Positions 5,218 through 8,875 of a stretch of 8,875 bases of DNA are shown piece after piece. Positions within the stretch are counted from its first letter, which is position 1. Each line of letters starts with the position of its first letter. The notes under the pieces are model-generated. The model was not told where the DNA came from, ran no database searches, and saw only the letters and a list, made by a program, of their open reading frames with translations. The DNA is from Candidatus Sodaliphilus limicaballi (lineage in GTDB: Bacteria; Bacteroidota; Bacteroidia; Bacteroidales; Muribaculaceae): NCBI GenBank assembly GCA_018065815.1, contig JAGHSP010000050.1, positions 1 to 8,875 on the forward strand, read 5' to 3'. Position numbers and translations under genes: made by a program.

Positions 5218-5880
5218 TTAGTCGTTGTCTTGTGAATTGTCGGTGATGATAAGTCGGGCGTTGAGGTCGATGGTTTTGAGTATAGTTGCCATGTGTTCCT
5301 CGGGCACTGCTATGCATCCGGCAGTTGAATTCTTGTCGCCTGTGCAGTGGAAGAATAGCGCCGATCCTTTTCCCACAATTCGTTCTTTATTGTAGTCAAA
5401 GAAGAAACCGTAGTTGTAGTCGGGTTCATACTTGATCATGTGCTCGCCGCGGCACTTGTGTGGCACATGCTTGACATTGATTATCTTGTTATAAGCCACA
5501 CGGTCGGCACAGCAGTAGGTGTCGTCGTCCACATCAACATAGGGTAGTTTTGTGCCGGGGTTTGGCTTGATGCCGAATGCGGTGATCATGCCGTAGTCGC
5601 CTAGCGGAGTGCGTCTGTCGCCTTCCTTGACCTTGCCCACGCCGTTGCTGCCGACGAATGCTGTGCACGACAGCACCTCGTCCCACGAGGCGTTGCCGCC
5701 ATCGGAGTTTTTGACATACATTGACACCTGGGCATCGGTGCCTCCGGTGTATCTAACTGAAACTATGTGTCGCACGCTGTCAATAGCGTTGTATTTGACC
5801 AGCGGATCGTAATCGATAGTTGTTTGTGCTGATGCCGCTATCGCAAGTGCTGACAGCGCGAGAGATAATAAATGTTTCAT
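5218..5880 (-). CDS. Periplasmic L,D-transpeptidase-like protein (YkuD catalytic domain)
   Basis: YkuD-domain enzymes use a cysteine to form or cleave peptidoglycan L,D-peptide links. The 220-residue product has a signal peptide (MKHLLSLALSALAIAASA, likely cut before Gln19). The segment CTAFVGSNGVGKVKEGDRRTPLG (72-94) is the substrate-side motif of the COG3786-like subgroup, followed by PNPGTKLPYVDVDDD (106-120) and VAYNKII (128-134). The catalytic stretch is FFHCTGDKNSTAGCIAV (176-192), with His178 and nucleophile Cys189. The His-Cys spacing is shorter than the classic YkuD pattern, as in this subgroup. It could be a transpeptidase or a carboxypeptidase. ATG 5880 lies 15 bases after the zinc-peptidase stop, implying co-transcription as the last gene of the cluster. 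No clear terminator follows. Confidence 0.85.
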   Translation of the reverse strand: MKHLLSLALSALAIAASAQTTIDYDPLVKYNAIDSVRHIVSVRYTGGTDAQVSMYVKNSDGGNASWDEVLSCTAFVGSNGVGKVKEGDRRTPLGDYGMITAFGIKPNPGTKLPYVDVDDDTYCCADRVAYNKIINVKHVPHKCRGEHMIKYEPDYNYGFFFDYNKERIVGKGSALFFHCTGDKNSTAGCIAVPEEHMATILKTIDLNARLIITDNSQDND

Positions 5881-5895
5881 AATTACAAGGTGTTT

Positions 5896-6570
5896 TTAGT
5901 CACGGCGTCTCATGAGAATCATGACGTAATACATGAGGGTTGCAAGCGAGCTGATAGCGGCCACGACATAGGTGTAGGCAGCTGCTCGCAGTGCATCTTG
6001 TGCCATAGCATGGGTGTAACTATCGGTGACACCTGCCGTGTTGAGCCACTTGATGGCACGGCGGCTGGCGTCGATTTCGACAGGCAGGGTGACCAGGCTG
6101 AACAGCGTGGTGAGCGCAAACAGGGCAATACCTGCCATGAGCAGCTGGGGGAATGACTCGACGGCGAAGATGCCGGCAAGCAGAACCCATGAAACCCATT
6201 TAGATGCGAATGATACCACGGGCACGAGTTTTGAACGTAACACGAGCATGCTGTAGCCGGTGTGGTGTTGCACGGCGTGACCGCACTCGTGGGCGGCAAC
6301 AGCAGCTGCGGCAACGCTGTCAGACCCATAGACTACATCGCTGAGGTTCACGGTCATGTTGGCGGGGTTGAAATGGTCAGTGAGCTGGCCGGGAGTACTG
6401 GAAATACTCACGTTGTTGATGCCATTGTCTCTGAGCATTTGTGCCGCAATGTCGCGTCCGCGCATGGATGAGCCAATGGGGACATGAGAGTATTTTCTGA
6501 ACTTGTTGGTCAAGTTGTGCTGTACCAACCAACTGATGATTGAGATGCCTATAAAAAGAATGAAATACAT
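5896..6570 (-). CDS. YugP-type membrane zinc metallopeptidase
   Basis: This 224-residue membrane protein belongs to the neutral zinc metallopeptidase family 2 (YugP). An N-terminal membrane anchor (1-17) precedes a domain with GQLTDHFNPANMTVNLSDVVY (61-81) and VAAHECGHAVQHH (91-103). His94, Glu95 and His98 form the HExxH zinc site. LPVEIDASRRAI (162-173) is the second family block, and Glu165 is a likely further ligand. Hydrophobic segments lie near 113-135, 140-162 and 200-220. Its length is typical. The physiological substrate is not known in detail; envelope protein quality control is a guess. ATG 6570 is preceded by an A/T-rich 44-base gap after the lipoprotein gene; no TAnnTTTG promoter is visible there. 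It lies 15 bases before the YkuD-domain gene. Confidence 0.92.
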   Translation of the reverse strand: MYFILFIGISIISWLVQHNLTNKFRKYSHVPIGSSMRGRDIAAQMLRDNGINNVSISSTPGQLTDHFNPANMTVNLSDVVYGSDSVAAAAVAAHECGHAVQHHTGYSMLVLRSKLVPVVSFASKWVSWVLLAGIFAVESFPQLLMAGIALFALTTLFSLVTLPVEIDASRRAIKWLNTAGVTDSYTHAMAQDALRAAAYTYVVAAISSLATLMYYVMILMRRRD

Positions 6571-6614
6571 AATACTGTTGTTTTTTTATAATAAACAGCA
6601 ACTATTGTGCCAAC

Positions 6615-7142
6615 TTATGAGTGTTTCTTGGAAAGGAATATCATGCGTCGCGTGAGCGAGTTGCTGTCGTAGTCGCCAGCCGTTTGTCCGGCTAGTGACT
6701 CGTCGCATATCATGTGGCGTGAGTCCATTGCCATGACTCCGAACGAGAAAGATGCAGTTTTGCTCCTGAGCGTCACAGTGCGGGCGTTGACGGAATAGTT
6801 GTAGTCATATTGCTTGCCGTCAACCAAGTCGATAGCGACAGCGGTTCCGTCGGCATGGTAGGTGTAGCGGAATCGCGAGAAATAGCGGTCCTCGCCTTTG
6901 TGCCCTATCTTGTAGTCGTCGTAGAAAAACGAGTAGCTGAATTCCCAGTCGCACGCGAGGAGCGCTTCTCGCAGTTGCTCGCTGGAGAAATCGGTGGGGA
7001 TGGTGTCATACCGTCCGTCCTCGATGAACACTACGCCTGGTTTGTCGTTGATGGGGCGCTTGGGCTTGATGTCGTCGCCGCACGACAGGAATGCCATAGC
7101 CACAACGGGCAATAGCAATAATAATGTCATGATTTTTTTCAT
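6615..7142 (-). CDS. Predicted outer-membrane lipoprotein with lipocalin-like pattern
   Basis: The 175-residue protein starts MKKIMTLLLLLPVVAMAFLSCGDD. The signal peptide ends in a lipobox FLSC, so Cys21 should be lipidated. The acidic GDD just after Cys resembles the lipoprotein surface-export signal described in Bacteroidota, so display on the cell surface is possible. The mature part has alternating strand-like segments: CDWEFSYSFFYDD, YFSRFRYTYHADGTAVAIDL, KQYDYNYSVNARTVTLRS and ASFSFGVMAMDSRHMICDE. These look like a small beta-barrel of lipocalin-like type, but I cannot name a family. ATG 7142 overlaps the luxS stop (TGATG), so translation is coupled; an in-frame GTG directly before it (7145) is the only alternative start. 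Confidence 0.8.
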   Translation of the reverse strand: MKKIMTLLLLLPVVAMAFLSCGDDIKPKRPINDKPGVVFIEDGRYDTIPTDFSSEQLREALLACDWEFSYSFFYDDYKIGHKGEDRYFSRFRYTYHADGTAVAIDLVDGKQYDYNYSVNARTVTLRSKTASFSFGVMAMDSRHMICDESLAGQTAGDYDSNSLTRRMIFLSKKHS

Positions 7143-7624
7143 CACTCAGGATAGTTAAGATTAGCAGGAGTAAGGACGTTAAGGACCTCAACCAAATACT
7201 TGCGTGCTTCCCACTTTGCCATGGGAAGGTTGTTGAGTGTGTAATTGCCGCAGTCATGTGCGTTGGCACCGGGAATCTCTCCGTCAAACCCTACGATAAA
7301 CTCGAATGTCTCTTTTATTAGCGGGGCGATGTCGGCCGAGGTGAGGTCTCCTTTCACCAGCAGGTAGTTGCCTGTGCAGCAACCCATGGGTCCCCAGTAG
7401 ATAATGCGATCTTTCCACTCGGGGTGATTACGCAAAAATGTTGCCGCAAGGTGCTCAATGGTGTGTAGCGCTCCCTGGCTCACAGCCGGCTCGCGGTTGG
7501 GTTCCTTCATGCGGATGTCAAAAGTTGTAATCACCTCGCTGCCTTGCAAGAAGTCCTTGCGAGACACATAGATGCCACGCAGGAGGCGGGTGTGGTCAAT
7601 AGTAAAACTAGCTATTTTTTCCAT
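7142..7624 (-). CDS. luxS: S-ribosylhomocysteine lyase
   Basis: LuxS cleaves S-ribosylhomocysteine to homocysteine and DPD, the precursor of autoinducer-2, in the cytoplasm. The 160-residue protein has the metal site HTIEH (54-58; His54 and His58 with Glu57 as general base) and AHDCGNY (122-128; ligand Cys125). PMGCCTGNYLLV (79-90) places the catalytic cysteine at Cys82. FDIRMKEPN (35-43) and HTIEHLAATFLRNH are further signatures. The length is normal and the key residues are intact, so it should be active. It lies 20 bases downstream of mtnN, which makes its substrate, and overlaps the lipoprotein gene. No AI-2 receptor or transporter is visible, so recycling of SAH may be its main job here. 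Confidence 0.97.
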   Translation of the reverse strand: MEKIASFTIDHTRLLRGIYVSRKDFLQGSEVITTFDIRMKEPNREPAVSQGALHTIEHLAATFLRNHPEWKDRIIYWGPMGCCTGNYLLVKGDLTSADIAPLIKETFEFIVGFDGEIPGANAHDCGNYTLNNLPMAKWEARKYLVEVLNVLTPANLNYPE

Positions 7625-7644
7625 ATCTAATATATGTGTAGATG

Positions 7645-8322
7645 TTAAACTGTGAGAAGCAGCTGGTGCAGCATCTCGAAGCTTTGCTGCGGTGCAGCTT
7701 CCCAGAAGTCGTGATATTGCTTAATGTTGTTGTGGCTGGCACCCGGAGAGTCGCTGATGACGCGCATGCTCAAGAACGGCACTTTCCTGATGTGGCACAC
7801 CTGTGCTATTGCGCCGCTTTCCATATCTACTGCCAGCGTGTCGGGGAAATTTTGCTTGATTTTTTCGATTTCTTCCATCTTGTCGATGAAGCGGTCGCCC
7901 GAGGTGATGAGGCCCACCTTGACGTTGTCGCGCTGCTCGATGCCGTTAAGGAGGAAAGGAGCACTCTCGTAGAAAAGAGGCAGTCCCTGCACGAGCCCTA
8001 TGGCGCACTCTGGGCCGCACCACACGTCGTTGTAGGCAACGCGTGCACCCACAACCACGTCCATGACATTGACACTCTTGTCGGCTCCGCCTGCCACGCC
8101 GCTATTGATGATGGCATCAGGTGAGAAGTTGTTGATTAGTGTGACTGTGCCTATGGCGGCGTTGACCTTGCCTATGCCGCATTGCATTACTGTCACGTCG
8201 TGCCGACCCACTGTGCCCACATGAAATGTCATGCCGTCGATTATTTTTTCTGTGCCGTTTTCCAGCATGGGCTTGAGCAGTTCAAGCTCTTTGCTCATAG
8301 CCACGATGATACCTATTTTCAT
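7645..8322 (-). CDS. mtnN: 5'-methylthioadenosine/S-adenosylhomocysteine nucleosidase
   Basis: MtnN (Pfs) removes adenine from S-adenosylhomocysteine and 5'-methylthioadenosine, giving S-ribosylhomocysteine for LuxS. The 225-residue protein begins MKIGIIVAMSKELELL, with Glu12 matching the catalytic-site Glu of the E. coli enzyme. CGIGKVNAAIGT (48-59) and NSGVAGGAD (73-81) follow. DMESGAIAQVC (166-176; Met167-Glu168) binds the ribose. RVISDSPG (187-194; Asp191) matches the general acid Asp. Length and residues are as expected. It sits between the repeat protein (29-base gap) and luxS (20-base gap), so the two methyl-cycle enzymes are co-expressed. Confidence 0.96.
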   Translation of the reverse strand: MKIGIIVAMSKELELLKPMLENGTEKIIDGMTFHVGTVGRHDVTVMQCGIGKVNAAIGTVTLINNFSPDAIINSGVAGGADKSVNVMDVVVGARVAYNDVWCGPECAIGLVQGLPLFYESAPFLLNGIEQRDNVKVGLITSGDRFIDKMEEIEKIKQNFPDTLAVDMESGAIAQVCHIRKVPFLSMRVISDSPGASHNNIKQYHDFWEAAPQQSFEMLHQLLLTV

Positions 8323-8351
8323 ACTATTTTAGTTATTAGTGTTCATAAAAC

Positions 8352-8760
8352 TTAAAGCTGGCCTATCATTATGAGCAAGACTGGGATGGGAATTGCCCCT
8401 GAATAGGTTGCTATGATGTCACTGGTGTAGGTGTTCCGCCCGTCATAAACGTGTTGGTTCTTCACCGTTACCACTATGTTGCTCGTGTAGGTGTTGCGTC
8501 CCTGATATACTTTCTCTCCGTCCCATGTGTAAAGAGACTTGCTAGAATAGGTGCAGTTACCTTGATAGATGTACCGCCCGTCCCAAGTATAAAGGATGTC
8601 GCTAGTGTATGTTGTCCTCCCGCTATATATGTGACGGCCATCCCATGTGTAGAGGATATCGCTTGTATAGGTGCTGTTGCCTCGGTAAACATGCTTGCCG
8701 TCCCAAGTATAAAGGATGTTGCTGGTGTAAGTGTTGTTGCCCCGGTACAACTTGGCATTG
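8352..8760 (-). repeat. 60-bp tandem repeat array inside the secreted repeat gene
   Basis: The DNA repeats at exactly 60 bp without indels, seen most clearly where TCCCA(A/T)GTGTA or TCCCAAGTATA recurs at about 8521, 8581, 8641 and 8701. Copies differ mostly by third-base and conservative changes. The array encodes the six 20-residue units. Recombination between copies could change the number of units. Confidence 0.8.
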
Positions 8761-8819
8761 TCGGCTAGGGCTACAAGGCTTGCTAACATCACAAAAAGGA
8801 GTAGTATGCTGCGTTTCAT
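8352..8819 (-). CDS. Secreted protein of six tandem 20-residue repeats
   Basis: The 155-residue protein has a signal peptide (MKRSILLLFVMLASLVALA). Six repeats of exactly 20 residues follow at 22-41, 42-61, 62-81, 82-101, 102-121 and 122-141, on the pattern h-Y-x-G-x-x-T-Y-T-S-x-I-L-Y-T-W-D-G. Repeats 1-4 end WDG; repeats 5 and 6 end VKN and YSG. A hydrophobic tail AIPIPVLLIMIGQL closes the protein. The periodicity, with Tyr and Gly at fixed places, suggests stacked beta-hairpins, as in a small solenoid or wall/carbohydrate-binding array. I recall similar repeat proteins in Bacteroidota but know no function. It is the first gene before mtnN and may share its message. ATG 8819 fits the signal peptide. 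Confidence 0.8.
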   Translation of the reverse strand: MKRSILLLFVMLASLVALADNAKLYRGNNTYTSNILYTWDGKHVYRGNSTYTSDILYTWDGRHIYSGRTTYTSDILYTWDGRYIYQGNCTYSSKSLYTWDGEKVYQGRNTYTSNIVVTVKNQHVYDGRNTYTSDIIATYSGAIPIPVLLIMIGQL

Positions 8820-8875
8820 ATCACAAGTTTATATACATTATAAATTAGATTATGGCAATCAGAGCAACCATAACC
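8820..8875. other. Upstream region of the six-gene cluster, no clear promoter
   Basis: The 56 bases before ATG 8819 are AT-rich. I see no full TAnnTTTG match on the - strand; TAATTTAT is only a partial one. GATTATGG (8848-8855) and CCATAACC (8868-8875) form an 8-base inverted repeat with one mismatch at the window edge, which might be an operator or the end of a neighbouring hairpin. The true promoter may lie outside the window. Confidence 0.35.

Noticed and set aside
7642..8124. 160-residue + strand frame opposite mtnN
   Set aside because: The reverse strand encodes an unmistakable MtnN with catalytic residues; the antisense frame has no family features.
8352..8760. CRISPR array
   Set aside because: The 60-bp period comes from coding repeats with no conserved repeat/unique spacer alternation.

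Overview
The window looks like a chromosome segment from a member of the Bacteroidales (phylum Bacteroidota). Support comes from the gene order rplM-rpsI-rpsB-tsf, from ribosomal protein sequences of Bacteroidales type (for example the L13 N-terminus beginning MDTLSYKTISANAET), and from promoters of the form TAnnTTTG. Most genes also lack a Shine-Dalgarno sequence. A family such as Muribaculaceae or Prevotellaceae is plausible but cannot be settled here.

Left part (1-1222, + strand). The last 36 codons of an unidentified gene end at a strong intrinsic terminator. A Bacteroidota promoter then drives a tightly overlapping three-gene cassette: a DUF3791-like small protein, a DUF3990-like protein with features of an ADP-ribosyltransferase fold, and a second small protein. 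The cassette ends at its own hairpin terminator. Compact accessory operons of this kind are candidate toxin-antitoxin or anti-phage modules, but no function is proven.

Non-coding block (1223-1778). It holds no convincing gene. It contains a 27-bp imperfect inverted-repeat pair 422 bp apart end to end, enclosing about nine local hairpins, several sharing a CC..GG apex. A bidirectional terminator next to tsf follows.

Ribosomal operon (4893 down to 1779, - strand). A consensus-like promoter precedes rplM (L13), rpsI (S9), rpsB (S2) and tsf (EF-Ts). The untranslated regions before rplM and rpsB can form hairpins and are candidate autoregulatory leaders. A perfect 12-bp hairpin separates rpsB from tsf.

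Second non-coding block (about 4895-5217). It contains another 27-bp imperfect inverted-repeat pair (5032-5167) with internal hairpins.

Right part (8819 down to 5218, - strand). Six closely spaced genes may form one operon: a secreted protein of six exact-length 20-residue repeats, mtnN (MTA/SAH nucleosidase), luxS (S-ribosylhomocysteine lyase), a lipoprotein translationally coupled to luxS, a YugP-type membrane zinc peptidase and a periplasmic YkuD-type L,D-transpeptidase-like protein. MtnN and LuxS perform consecutive steps of S-adenosylhomocysteine recycling, which yields the AI-2 precursor DPD. The other four genes encode envelope or secreted proteins, so the group joins methyl-cycle recycling to cell-surface functions.
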